In this document: in pieces, positions 33,936 through 42,427 of the stretch
Numbering within the stretch: the stretch's first letter is position 1
Layout of the letters: the number at the start of each line of letters is the position of its first letter
Source: Agromyces kandeliae
GTDB lineage: Bacteria > Actinomycetota > Actinomycetes > Actinomycetales > Microbacteriaceae
Assembly: GCF_009674665.1 (NCBI RefSeq)
Contig: NZ_WKJD01000009.1
Span: forward strand, 1-64,000
Direction of reading: 5' to 3'
DNA length: 64,000 bases
Position numbers and translations under genes: made by a program
Notes under the pieces: generated by a model
What the model was told of the DNA's origin: nothing
Database searches by the model: none
What the model saw: the letters and a program-made list of their open reading frames with translations, nothing else

Positions 33936-34835
33936 ATGGACACCACCAGCCCCCGCGAGACGCCCGCCGTGCGCATCCGCGGACTCCGCAAGCAGTACGC
34001 CCGCGTCGCCGCCGTCGACGGCATCGACCTCGACATCCCGCACGGCGAGACGTTCGCGCTGCTCGGGCCCAACGGCGCGGGCAAGTCGACCACGATCGAG
34101 ATCCTCGAGGGCTACCGCCTCCGCACTGCGGGCGAGGTCAGCGTCCTCGGCGTCGACCCCGCCCGCGCCGGCCTCGACTGGAAGTCCCGTCTCGGCATCG
34201 TGCTCCAGTCCGGCACCGAGAGCGGCGCGATGACCGTGCGCGAGCAGCTCGCGCACTTCGCCGGACTCTACCCCCGCCCGCGCGACGTCGACGAGGTGGT
34301 CGCCGCCGTCGGGCTCGAGGAGAAGGCGCGCGCGCGCATCGCGAAGCTCTCCGGCGGGCAGCGACGACGCCTCGACGTCGCCCTCGGCATCATCGGCCGG
34401 CCAGAACTGCTGTTCCTCGACGAGCCGACGACCGGGTTCGACCCCGAGGCCCGACGCGAGTTCTGGGACCTGATCCGGACGCTGAAGCGCGAGGGCACGA
34501 CCATCCTGCTCACCACCCACTACCTCGACGAGGCCGAGCAGCTCGGGGATCGGGCGGGCATCATCATCGGCGGCAGGCTGATCGACGTCGGCCGCGTGCA
34601 CGAGCTCGGCGGTGCCGAGGCGCGCGTGCCCATCGTCCGCTGGAACGACCCCGACGGCACGCCGCGCGAGTCGCGCACCGAGCGTCCCGCCGAGCTCGTG
34701 GCATCCATCGCGCGCGACTGCGGCGGCGAGCCCGCCGACCTCGAGGTCATCCGACCGAGCCTCGAGGACATCTACCTGGACCTGGTCCGCGCCTCCGGCG
34801 CCGAGACCCGTGAGACCGAGGAGGCCCGCGCATGA
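33936..34835 (+). CDS. ATP-binding subunit of an ABC-2 type exporter
   Basis: A 299-residue ABC ATPase of the drug/antibiotic exporter class. Walker A GPNGAGKST (44-52), signature LSGGQRRRL and Walker B LLFLDEPTTGFD are intact, and a C-terminal extension of about 70 residues follows. ATG 33936 follows GAGGAGGAG. Its stop overlaps the permease start (ATGA), and a two-component system lies directly behind, a common arrangement for inducible export of a toxic compound. Substrate unknown. Confidence 0.92.
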   Translation: MDTTSPRETPAVRIRGLRKQYARVAAVDGIDLDIPHGETFALLGPNGAGKSTTIEILEGYRLRTAGEVSVLGVDPARAGLDWKSRLGIVLQSGTESGAMTVREQLAHFAGLYPRPRDVDEVVAAVGLEEKARARIAKLSGGQRRRLDVALGIIGRPELLFLDEPTTGFDPEARREFWDLIRTLKREGTTILLTTHYLDEAEQLGDRAGIIIGGRLIDVGRVHELGGAEARVPIVRWNDPDGTPRESRTERPAELVASIARDCGGEPADLEVIRPSLEDIYLDLVRASGAETRETEEARA

Positions 34836-35692
34836 GCACCACCGACCTGACCACCGTGGCCGGCACCGCCGGCGCCCGTCGCCCCGGGCGCATCGCGCTC
34901 GGCGGCTCCCGCATCGGCTACGAGGTGCGGAGCTACTTCCGCTCGCCCGACGCCGTGTTCTTCACCTTCCTCTTCCCGTTCATCATGCTCGGCATCTTCA
35001 CGGCCGCGTTCAGCTCGGCGGGAGACATCCAGCCGGCCCCCGGCATGGAGGGCGTCTCGGTCGGCGCGTACTACCTGCCCGGCCTCCTGGCCGCCGGCAT
35101 GCTGCTCTCCGGCGTGCAGAACCTCGCGATCGACATCGCGATCGAGAAGTCGGACGGCACCCTGAAGCGCCTCGGCGGGACGCCGCTCTCGCCGGTGTCG
35201 TACTTCATCGGGAAGATCGGGCAGGTCTTCGTGACCGGCGTGCTGCAGGCCGCGCTCCTCCTCGTGACGGCGACGACGCTATTCGGCATCGCGCTGCCGA
35301 CCGAGCCCGCGAAGTGGGCGACCTTCGCCTGGGTGTTCGTGCTCGGCGTCGGCACGTCGGCCCTGCTCGGCATCGCGCTGTCCTCGGTTCCGCGCTCGGG
35401 CAAGTCGGCGGCGGCGGTCGTGATCCCGATCCTGCTCGTGCTCCAGTTCATCTCGGGCGTCTACCTGCAGTTCTACCAACTGCCCGAGTGGATGCAGAAC
35501 GTCGCGAGCCTCTTCCCGCTCAAGTGGATGGCGCAGGGCATGCGCGCCGTGTTCCTGCCCGAGGACTTCGCGGTGCTCGAGCAGAACGGCGCATGGGACC
35601 TCGGCTGGGTCGCGGTCGCGCTGCTCGCCTGGCTCGTGATCGGCCTGGTCCTCAGCCGCCTCACGTTCCGCTGGATCCGGCGCGACGCGTGA
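34832..35692 (+). CDS. ABC-2 type membrane permease
   Basis: A 286-residue permease with six helices, partner of the ATPase before it. SYFRSPDAVFFTFLFPFIML opens the membrane part and LPEWMQNVASLFPLKWMAQGMRAVFLPED is the conserved ABC-2 C-terminal signature. Overlap of 4 nt with the ATPase gene shows coupling. The kinase gene starts 39 nt later. Confidence 0.92.
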   Translation: MSTTDLTTVAGTAGARRPGRIALGGSRIGYEVRSYFRSPDAVFFTFLFPFIMLGIFTAAFSSAGDIQPAPGMEGVSVGAYYLPGLLAAGMLLSGVQNLAIDIAIEKSDGTLKRLGGTPLSPVSYFIGKIGQVFVTGVLQAALLLVTATTLFGIALPTEPAKWATFAWVFVLGVGTSALLGIALSSVPRSGKSAAAVVIPILLVLQFISGVYLQFYQLPEWMQNVASLFPLKWMAQGMRAVFLPEDFAVLEQNGAWDLGWVAVALLAWLVIGLVLSRLTFRWIRRDA

Positions 35693-35731
35693 TCGCTGCA
35701 CGACGCGAGCACCCTGTGGGAGCCTGAGGCC

Positions 35732-36931
35732 ATGCAGAACGTGCGGTGGTGGGATGCCGCGGCGATCGCGGTCGCGGTCGTGATCGCCGCGATCTCGCTG
35801 CTCGACCCGCCCTTCGGCGCCGACGAAGTCGGCGTGTGGGCGGTCGCGGCGGTGTTCCTCCTCGTCCACCTGGCCTGGGGTCGACGGTGCGTGCCGGTCG
35901 CGACGACCCGCATGCACCTGGCGGTCTCGCTCACGTACGCGGTGCTCCTCGCGGTCGGCACCGCGATCGAGCCGTCGTTCGCGATCCTGCAGGCGTTCCT
36001 CTACCCGTTCGTCTGGTCGACCTCGCCGTCGGCGCGCAGCGCGATCATCGCGAACCTCGCCATCGCCGCCGCGATCGTCTTCGGCTACGCGGCACGGTCC
36101 GGGCCCGCGGGCCTCGCCATCGGTTCCGCGATCGCCGCGCTCTCGGTCGGCTTCAGCATCGCGCTCGGCCTCTGGATCACGCGCATCGCGCAGTTCGGCG
36201 AGGAGCGCGCGCGCCTGCTCGCCGACTTGCAGGCCGCGCAGGGCCAGCTCGCCGCCATGCACCGCGACGCGGGCGTGGCCGACGAGCGGGCGCGGCTCGC
36301 CCGCGAGATCCACGACACGATCGCGCAGAGCCTGACCGGGATGGTGATGGTCGCCCAGCGCACCGGGCGGCGGCTCGTCGGAGTGGACGGCGAGGCCGTG
36401 GCATCCGCTCGGAGCGACGTCGAGCTCATGGAGCAGATGGCCCGGGAGGCGCTCACCGAGGCGCGCGGACTCGTCGCGTCGCTCGCGCCGATCGAATCCG
36501 ACGGCGGCCTCGGCGAGGCGCTGCGGCGACTGGCGGCGACGTTCGAGCGCGAGACGGGCGTGCGGGTGTCCGTGACGACGGATGCCACGGGGCTGGACCG
36601 GGAGCTCGAGGTCGTGCTGCTGCGCTGCGCGCAGGAGGCGCTGGCGAATGTGAGGAAGCACGCGCGGGCGGCGGCGGCCGAGATCGTGGTCACCACGGCG
36701 GGCATGCCGCCCGAGGTCGTCCTCGCGGTCCGCGACGACGGCGTCGGGCCGGGCGACGCCGTCCCCGGCGACGGCGGGTTCGGGCTCGTCGGCATGCGCG
36801 ATCGGGTCTCGCTCGTCGGCGGGCGGCTCGAGTTCGGGGCGGGCCGGGACGGCGGGACCGTGCTGCGGGTGGTCGTCCCCTCGCGCCGCGCCGACGAACG
36901 ACGCGACACGGCGACGGGAGCCGACGCATGA
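35732..36931 (+). CDS. NarL/DesK-type sensor histidine kinase
   Basis: A 399-residue membrane kinase. Four or five helices lie in residues 8-150 with no large outside domain, a short coiled coil follows, and the HisKA_3 box LAREIHDTIAQSLTGM places the phosphorylated His at 194. The C-terminal HATPase has ALANVRKHARA and GGFGLVGMRDRV. The partner response regulator overlaps its stop by 4 nt. It probably senses membrane stress or a compound expelled by the adjacent ABC exporter. Confidence 0.92.
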   Translation: MQNVRWWDAAAIAVAVVIAAISLLDPPFGADEVGVWAVAAVFLLVHLAWGRRCVPVATTRMHLAVSLTYAVLLAVGTAIEPSFAILQAFLYPFVWSTSPSARSAIIANLAIAAAIVFGYAARSGPAGLAIGSAIAALSVGFSIALGLWITRIAQFGEERARLLADLQAAQGQLAAMHRDAGVADERARLAREIHDTIAQSLTGMVMVAQRTGRRLVGVDGEAVASARSDVELMEQMAREALTEARGLVASLAPIESDGGLGEALRRLAATFERETGVRVSVTTDATGLDRELEVVLLRCAQEALANVRKHARAAAAEIVVTTAGMPPEVVLAVRDDGVGPGDAVPGDGGFGLVGMRDRVSLVGGRLEFGAGRDGGTVLRVVVPSRRADERRDTATGADA

Positions 36932-37578
36932 GCGGGTCGATCCGGGTGGTGGTCGCCGACGACCATCCCATCGTCCGAGCGGGCATCGTCGGGCTGCTCG
37001 AGTCCGAGCCCGGCATCGACGTGGTCGGCGAGGCCGTCGACGGCGGCGAGGCGGTCGCGCTCGCGATCGAGCTGCGGCCCGACCTGGTGCTCATGGACCT
37101 GCGGATGCCCGTGCTCGACGGCGCCGCCGCGACCGAGCGCATCGTCGCGTCGGTCGGCGGGACCGGCACGCGCGTGCTCGTGCTCACGACGTACGAGACC
37201 GACGACCACATCCTCGCCGCGATCGAGGCCGGCGCGAGCGGGTACCTGCTGAAGGCCGCGCCCCAGGAGGAGATCCTCGCCGGCATCCGCTCGGTCGCCG
37301 CGGGCGAGACCGTGCTCGCGCCGTCGATCGCGGCGAAGCTCGTCGCGCGCGTGCGCAGCGGCGCGACGGCCGCGTCCGACCCGGCGCCATCGCTCTCGCC
37401 GCGCGAGCTCGACGTGCTCCGGCTGGTCGCCGACGGACGCTCGAACCCCGAGATCGGTCGGATGCTGCACATCGGCGAGGCGACCGTGAAGACGCACCTC
37501 ATCCACGTGTTCGAGAAGCTCGAGGTGAACGACCGAACGCGCGCCGTCACCCGGGCGATGGAGCTCGGGCTGCTCTGA
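36928..37578 (+). CDS. NarL/FixJ-family response regulator
   Basis: A 216-residue regulator. The receiver domain has acidic pocket D11/D12 (VVADDHP), phospho-acceptor D57 (LVLMDLRMP) and K at YLLKAA. The LuxR helix-turn-helix starts near 152 (LSPRELDVLRLVADGRSNPEIGRML, ATVKTHLIHVFEKL). ATG 36928 overlaps the kinase stop, so both are made together and should control the ABC exporter upstream. Confidence 0.94.
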   Translation: MSGSIRVVVADDHPIVRAGIVGLLESEPGIDVVGEAVDGGEAVALAIELRPDLVLMDLRMPVLDGAAATERIVASVGGTGTRVLVLTTYETDDHILAAIEAGASGYLLKAAPQEEILAGIRSVAAGETVLAPSIAAKLVARVRSGATAASDPAPSLSPRELDVLRLVADGRSNPEIGRMLHIGEATVKTHLIHVFEKLEVNDRTRAVTRAMELGLL

Positions 37579-37631
37579 GCGGGTCGCGCGGCGCGGTGCG
37601 CGGGCTCGCGCCGACCGCGGTCCCGGACCCG

Positions 37632-37637
37632 TACGCT
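37632..37637 (+). promoter_or_regulatory. TACGCT -10 box, leaderless start of the lipid kinase gene
   Basis: TACGCT ends 6 nt before GTG 37644 and no Shine-Dalgarno is present, supporting GTG 37644 rather than the ATG at 37596 as the start. Confidence 0.5.
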
Positions 37638-37643
37638 GAGCCG

Positions 37644-38732
37644 GTGGGATCCGGTCGAACGACACCGCGCGCAGGGCGCACCGCTCGCGCATGGCGCGTT
37701 CCGCGTTCCCCGGTCCCGGCGCCCGGCCGCGATCGCCCGCTCCCCGCATCGCCCGACGGCGACGGCGTGTTCATCGTCCTGAACCGGTCGGCGGGGACCA
37801 GCGTCGTCCGCTCCGACCCCGCGACCGTGCTGCGCACCCGGCTCCCGCGGGCCGAACTGCACTTCCTCGACCCCGGCGAGGAGCCGGCCGCGGTGGTCGC
37901 CGATGCCCTCGCCCGACCGGCACCGCCCCGCATCGTGGGCGTCTGCGGCGGCGACGGGTCGGTCGGAGCCATCGCGCATGCGGCCCGCGGCGCCGGAGTG
38001 CCGCTCCTCGTCGTGCCGGGCGGCACGTTCAACCACTTCGCGCGCACGGCCGGACTGTCATCCGTCGACGACGCGGTCGACGCCCTGCAGGCGGGCGAGG
38101 GCGTGCGGGCGGATGTCGCCGAGCTCGCGTTCGGCGACGCCGGGCCGATCACGGTGATGAACTCCGCGTCGGTCGGCGTCTATCCCGACGTCATCGCGCT
38201 GCGCGAGCGCGTGCGACCCCGTCTCGGGAAGTGGCTCGCCGGGATCTTCGCCGCCGAACGGGTGCTGCGGCGGTCGGAGCCGGTGCCGGTCGTGGTGGGC
38301 GGGCGCCGCGCCGAGGTCTGGGCGCTCTTCGTCGGCGTCGGTCGCAACGATCGCGGCATCCACGCGCCCCTGCAGCGCCGGGAGCTCGACGACGGCCTGC
38401 TCGACGTGCGCGTGCTGCACCGTGGATCGCGGACGGGCGCGATCGCCGCGCTGGCGTTCGGCCAGCGGACCGCCGCCGTGCTGCGGGCCCTCCGACTCGT
38501 CCCCGAGCGGGTCGAGGCGTTCGCGACCGCCGACCTGACCATCGACGTGCGTCCGCGGAACGGACGGCCGCCCGGGTTCGTGCACGACGGCGAAGTCGCG
38601 CTCGAGGCGCCGGCCGCGGCATCCGCCGACCTGTCGGCACCGGGGTACCGAACGCGGATCCGCGTCGTTCCCGGGGCGATCGACGTCTACCGGCCGGCGG
38701 CGAGGAGCTCCGCGCCCGATGCCACGCCCTGA
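37644..38732 (+). CDS. Diacylglycerol kinase-family lipid kinase
   Basis: A 362-residue protein with the DAGK/NAD-kinase-like catalytic core: VCGGDGSVG (101-108, nucleotide loop) and VPGGTFNHFA (124-133). The C-terminal beta-domain ends in RIRVVPGAIDVY. About 40 basic, Pro-rich residues precede the domain. It would phosphorylate a membrane lipid such as diacylglycerol. It is not clearly linked to the two-component system ahead of it. Confidence 0.85.
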   Translation: MGSGRTTPRAGRTARAWRVPRSPVPAPGRDRPLPASPDGDGVFIVLNRSAGTSVVRSDPATVLRTRLPRAELHFLDPGEEPAAVVADALARPAPPRIVGVCGGDGSVGAIAHAARGAGVPLLVVPGGTFNHFARTAGLSSVDDAVDALQAGEGVRADVAELAFGDAGPITVMNSASVGVYPDVIALRERVRPRLGKWLAGIFAAERVLRRSEPVPVVVGGRRAEVWALFVGVGRNDRGIHAPLQRRELDDGLLDVRVLHRGSRTGAIAALAFGQRTAAVLRALRLVPERVEAFATADLTIDVRPRNGRPPGFVHDGEVALEAPAAASADLSAPGYRTRIRVVPGAIDVYRPAARSSAPDATP

Positions 38733-38774
38733 CGCTCCGCCACGACCGAACGGTGCGGGCGGCGGGCCCGCGGC

Positions 38775-40031
38775 CTAGAGCTCGACGCCGATGAGGACGG
38801 GCTCGGGATGCAGCACGATCCCGAACTCGGCCTGCACCCGACCCTGCACGAACCGGGCGAGCTGGGCGAGCTCCTCGGCGCTCGCTCCGCCCCGGTTCGT
38901 CACCGCGAGCGTGTGCTTCGACGAGATCGCCGCGCGCGAGCCCGGCAGGGCGAACCCGCGACGGATGCCGCTGTGCTCGATGAGCCACGCCGCGGAGAGC
39001 TTCACGAGCGGCTCGCCCGGGTCGGCATGCGCGTGCGCCTCGGCGGCCTCGACCTCGGCCTGATGCGCGAGGAACGCGTCGAGCGGCGACTGCGCCTCGA
39101 GCTCGGCGAGCGGGACCACCTCGTCGGGCTCGTCGGGCTCGACGTACCAGCGGGGAGCGTCGCCGGGCAGCGTGCGTGCGACGCGCTCCGAGACGATGGG
39201 GTTCGTGAAGAACGAGCCCGCGCTCACCGAGTCGGGGTCGTCGGGGTCGAGCACCATGCCCTTGCCCGAGCGGAGGGCGAGCACGGCCTCGCGCACGTCG
39301 GCGATCGGCACGCGGTCGCCGAGCTGCACGCCGAGTGCGCCCGCGAGCTGCGCATAGGCGACGGGCGTGCCGAGCGCCTGGCCGAGCACCTCGCGCTCGG
39401 CGGTGGTGTCGTGCAGGGCGACCTCGATCGAGACGACGACCCCGGCGAGCCCCTGCTTCAGCACCGACGTGCGGTAGCCGAGCTCGAGTTCGTCGGCCGA
39501 CATGCGGCGCGGACGGTCGGCGCCCTCGTCGAGGAACTCGATGCCGATCAGCACGTCGGAGAGCTCCTGGCCGTAGGCGCCGATGTTCTGCACGGGCGCC
39601 GCTCCGACCGAGCCGGGGATGCCGCTCAGTGCCTCGAGGCCCGAGAAGCCCCGCTCGACCGTGAACGCCACGAGCTCGTCCCAGACCTCCCCGGCCTGCA
39701 CGCGCAGGTGCACGCTGCCGGGCTGGGCGCCGGGGAGCACCTCGATTCCCCTCGTGGCGATCCGGATCACGGTGCCCGCGAACCCGTCATCGCCGACGAG
39801 CAGGTTGGACCCGCCGCCGACGACCATCCACCGCCCGCCCGACGCGTCGGCCTCGCGCACGAGGTCGACGAGTTCGCGCTGGCGGGTCGCCGTGACGAGC
39901 CGATCGATCGGGCCGCCGACGCGGAGCGTCGTGAGGTCGGAGAACGGGACGTCGTGCTGGGCGGCGATTCCGGCTGCTGCGCCGTCCACGGCGCGCCCCG
40001 CGCCGCCGTCGCTGGTGCCTGGCTCGCTCAT
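38775..40031 (-). CDS. murB: UDP-N-acetylmuramate dehydrogenase
   Basis: A 418-residue MurB, which reduces UDP-GlcNAc-enolpyruvate to UDP-MurNAc in peptidoglycan precursor synthesis. VGGGSNLLVGDDGF binds FAD, GIPGSVGAAPVQNIGAYGQE is conserved, and SAGSFFTNPIV holds the catalytic Ser. An Ala/Glu/His-rich insert (about 305-325) makes it longer than E. coli MurB. It starts 1 nt after the HadB-like gene, in a three-gene unit. Confidence 0.96.
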   Translation of the reverse strand: MSEPGTSDGGAGRAVDGAAAGIAAQHDVPFSDLTTLRVGGPIDRLVTATRQRELVDLVREADASGGRWMVVGGGSNLLVGDDGFAGTVIRIATRGIEVLPGAQPGSVHLRVQAGEVWDELVAFTVERGFSGLEALSGIPGSVGAAPVQNIGAYGQELSDVLIGIEFLDEGADRPRRMSADELELGYRTSVLKQGLAGVVVSIEVALHDTTAEREVLGQALGTPVAYAQLAGALGVQLGDRVPIADVREAVLALRSGKGMVLDPDDPDSVSAGSFFTNPIVSERVARTLPGDAPRWYVEPDEPDEVVPLAELEAQSPLDAFLAHQAEVEAAEAHAHADPGEPLVKLSAAWLIEHSGIRRGFALPGSRAAISSKHTLAVTNRGGASAEELAQLARFVQGRVQAEFGIVLHPEPVLIGVEL

Positions 40032-40032
40032 G

Positions 40033-40479
40033 TCAGGCGAGCACCACGCGCACCTGCGCCTTGCCCAGCACGGTCGCGCCCTCGAAGGTCACGGTGAGGT
40101 CGACGCGCACGGAGCGCGCCTCGGCGTCGAGCTGGCCGACCTTGGCGATGACCGAGACATCCGCCCCGGCCTCGGGGTCGACCGCGACGGGCCGGGTGAA
40201 GCGCACCTGGTAGTCGGCCACGCGCGCGGGGTCTCCCGCCCAGTCGACGACCGGCTGCACGGCGAGGCCCATCGTGAGCATGCCGTGCGCGAGCACGCCG
40301 GGGAGGCCGACCGATGCCGCGACGTCGTCGCGGTAGTGGATCGGGTTGAAGTCGCCCGAAGCGCCCGCATAGCGGACGAGCGAGTCGCGCGTCAGGTGGA
40401 ACTCGCGCTCGGCGACGACGTCGCCGACGGCGAGCGCGTCGAAGTCGGGGGCGGCGGGGGCCGCGACGGTGTCGGTCAT
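40033..40479 (-). CDS. MaoC-like (R)-hydratase subunit, HadB type
   Basis: A 148-residue hotdog protein. SLVRYAGASGDFNPIHYRDD holds the hydratase D-x-x-x-x-H dyad, and GVLAHGMLTMGLAV follows. With the preceding gene it resembles the HadA/HadB 3-hydroxyacyl-ACP dehydratase of actinobacterial fatty acid elongation. Its ATG shares one base with the stop of that gene (TGATG), indicating equal production. Function in an organism without mycolic acids is not established. Confidence 0.87.
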   Translation of the reverse strand: MTDTVAAPAAPDFDALAVGDVVAEREFHLTRDSLVRYAGASGDFNPIHYRDDVAASVGLPGVLAHGMLTMGLAVQPVVDWAGDPARVADYQVRFTRPVAVDPEAGADVSVIAKVGQLDAEARSVRVDLTVTFEGATVLGKAQVRVVLA

Positions 40480-40925
40480 CAGTCGTCTCCTCGCACGACG
40501 AGGGTGGAGATCGCGGTGACGACGTGCGCGCCGTCGGCGTCGGCGATCACGGACTCGGCGGTGACCATCGAGTGCGCACCGAGCGTCTTGACGCTCGAGA
40601 CGGTGAGCGTCGCGGTGAGCTCGTCACCCGCGACGATCGGGCGCGTCGACGTGAACCGCTGGTCGCCGTGGACCACGCGCGTGAAGTCGATGCCCGCGTC
40701 GGGCTCGGCGAGCAGCTGCGCGAGCGTGTGCTCCTGCACGACGACCGCGAAGGTGGGCGGCGCGACGATGTCGGCGTGGCCGGCCGCGCGCGCGGCGTCG
40801 ACGTCGTGGTTGATCGGGTTGGTCGCGAACACGGCGCGCGCGAATTCGCGCACCTTCTCGCGGCCGACGAGGTACGGCGCGGTCGGCGCGAATTCGCGCC
40901 CCTGCAGCTCGGGGTTCACTGGCAC
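40479..40925 (-). CDS. MaoC-like dehydratase N-terminal-domain subunit, HadA type
   Basis: A 148-residue FAS1-like dehydratase half with YLVGREKVREFARAVFATNPIN at the N-terminus and VHGDQRFTSTRPIVAGDELTA in the middle; it lacks the catalytic Asp/His and normally pairs with a HadB-like subunit. GTG 40925 has a -10 box 6 nt ahead and no binding site, so the message seems leaderless. First gene of the hadA-hadB-murB unit. Confidence 0.87.
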   Translation of the reverse strand: MPVNPELQGREFAPTAPYLVGREKVREFARAVFATNPINHDVDAARAAGHADIVAPPTFAVVVQEHTLAQLLAEPDAGIDFTRVVHGDQRFTSTRPIVAGDELTATLTVSSVKTLGAHSMVTAESVIADADGAHVVTAISTLVVRGDD

Positions 40926-40931
40926 CGTGCC

Positions 40932-40937
40932 AGTCTA
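40932..40937 (-). promoter_or_regulatory. TAGACT leaderless promoter of hadA-hadB-murB
   Basis: On the minus strand TAGACT (40937 to 40932) ends 6 nt before GTG 40925. The -35 region is GC-rich and not recognisable. Confidence 0.55.
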
Positions 40938-40966
40938 CGCAGGGCGCTCGGCGCCGCCCCGCGGGC

Positions 40967-41539
40967 TCAGCGCTTGCCGCCGCCGAGCAGGCCGCCGAGC
41001 AGGTCGCCCAGCCCGCCGAGCGCGCCGCCCGAGCCGCCCGAGGCGCCGCCGCCCCCGGCACCGCCCAGCAACCCGCCGAGCAGGTCGCCGATGCCGCCGC
41101 CACCGCCGGTCGGGGCGGCCGTCGTCCCGCCCTGCTGGCGCTTCGAGAACTGCCCGGCCAGGAAGCTCAGCACGATCGGCGCGAGGATCGGCAGGAGCTT
41201 CTGGATGAGTCCGGGGTCGGCCTTCCCCTCCGTCGCCCCGAGCTTCCGCACGACCTGGTCGGTGTTCGCGCCGAAGACGTTGTGCACGATCCGCTCGCCG
41301 TCGCCCTCGTCGACCTCGTCGAGGTCCACCCCGCCGTCGAACAGCTGCGGCGGATGGTGCTGCACGGCGCGTTCGAGCGAGGCCGCGCCCGCGGCATCCT
41401 GCGCGTTGGCCCCCATGCCGCCGAGCAGTGCGGGCAGCGCCTGGTCGACCGCCGCGCGCGCGGTGGCCTCGTCGACGCCGAGCCGCGAGGCGAGGTCGGC
41501 GATCGGGATGTTCGCGATGATGTCGTCGTACGAGGCCAC
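40967..41539 (-). CDS. DUF937 (YidB-like) protein with glycine-rich tail
   Basis: A 190-residue protein. The N-terminal two thirds match the DUF937 pattern (ADLASRLGVDEATARAAVDQALPALLGGMGANA, ADPGLIQKLLPILAPIVLSFL), found in small cytosolic or envelope proteins without known activity. The last 60 residues are Gly/Leu repeats (GGLGDLLGGLLGG, occurring twice). GTG 41539 follows AAGGAC. It is followed on the minus strand by the hadA promoter. Confidence 0.8.
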   Translation of the reverse strand: MASYDDIIANIPIADLASRLGVDEATARAAVDQALPALLGGMGANAQDAAGAASLERAVQHHPPQLFDGGVDLDEVDEGDGERIVHNVFGANTDQVVRKLGATEGKADPGLIQKLLPILAPIVLSFLAGQFSKRQQGGTTAAPTGGGGGIGDLLGGLLGGAGGGGASGGSGGALGGLGDLLGGLLGGGKR

Positions 41540-41626
41540 GGCCCGTCCTTCCCCCGTGTGCACCCTCCCCGGGGCGCCCACGCTCACGCTAGCCGCCGCG
41601 GGAGGCGCGGGGAACCCCGGCGCGTG

Positions 41627-42244
41627 TCAGTCGGCCTCGCGCAACCGCGAGAGCCGCAGCCGCAGCGAGTCGAGGAGGAGTTCGAGCCCTTCCTCGAACG
41701 CCCGGTCGGAACGGGCCGCGCCGCGCTCAGCGCCGGCGAGCAGTCGCCCGAGCGTCTCGGTCGGCCCCTGCGGCTGCCAGATGTCGTCGGGCGACGCGAG
41801 GTCGAGGCCGAACCCGAGCGCGAAGGAGTCGAGGATCGCGACGACGGTGAGGACCTCGCCGTCGGGGAAGCCGGCGGCGAGGAGCGCGGTGGCGAGGGTG
41901 TCGTAGCTCGCGATGACGAGCGGGTCGGTGATGGTCTTGCCGACGATGAGCGGGATGGCGTTGGGGTGCTCGGCGTACATGCGCCGCTGCGCGCGCAGGG
42001 TCGCTGCGACGACGTCGTCCCACGACCCCTCGGGCAGGGCGGGCAGGTACTGCGCCGCGATGCGGCCGCGGATGAGCTCGATGATCTCGTCGCGTCCGCG
42101 GACGTGGTTGTAGAGCGAGGACGGCGTGACGCCGAGTGCGCGGGCGAGCGCGTTGACGCCGAACGGCCGGCCGGAGTCGACGAGCTCGAGGGCCGCGTCG
42201 GCGATGCGATCGGCGGAGAGGATCGGCACCTTCGGCCTCGGCAT
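41627..42244 (-). CDS. TetR-family repressor
   Basis: A 205-residue TetR-type regulator. The helix-turn-helix lies at about 25-50 (FGVNALARALGVTPSSLYNHVRGRDEI) and the C-terminal part has a TetR_C effector helix set. ATG 42244 follows GAGGAG by 6 nt; the GTG 42250 upstream is less suited. It is divergent from the MFS/amidohydrolase operon with a dyad operator between, so it most likely represses that operon. Confidence 0.9.
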   Translation of the reverse strand: MPRPKVPILSADRIADAALELVDSGRPFGVNALARALGVTPSSLYNHVRGRDEIIELIRGRIAAQYLPALPEGSWDDVVAATLRAQRRMYAEHPNAIPLIVGKTITDPLVIASYDTLATALLAAGFPDGEVLTVVAILDSFALGFGLDLASPDDIWQPQGPTETLGRLLAGAERGAARSDRAFEEGLELLLDSLRLRLSRLREAD

Positions 42245-42333
42245 GCGCACCTCCTCGTCGCGCCCAGCCTAGGGCGGCGCGCGGGCCGATTCCGAATCAC
42301 CCCTTCCCTTCAGGCGGGTCGGCGTGAATAATA

Positions 42334-42350
42334 AACGAACACCATTCGTT
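42334..42350. promoter_or_regulatory. Candidate TetR operator AACGAA-N5-TTCGTT
   Basis: A perfect 6-bp dyad with 5-bp spacer in an AT-rich island between the divergent TetR and MFS genes, 78 bp before GTG 42428. The form is typical for TetR dimers and its position would block the MFS promoter. Confidence 0.6.
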
Positions 42351-42427
42351 AGAGCGGATGCCGCACCGGGCGAACCGCGAACCTCCCTCCTGCACGATGA
42401 CGTGCACTCCCCGACAGGAGACCTCCC

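Noticed and set aside
40967..41150. Glycine-rich repeat tail as a PE-PGRS or collagen-like surface protein
   Set aside because: It is the short tail of a DUF937 protein without export signal.
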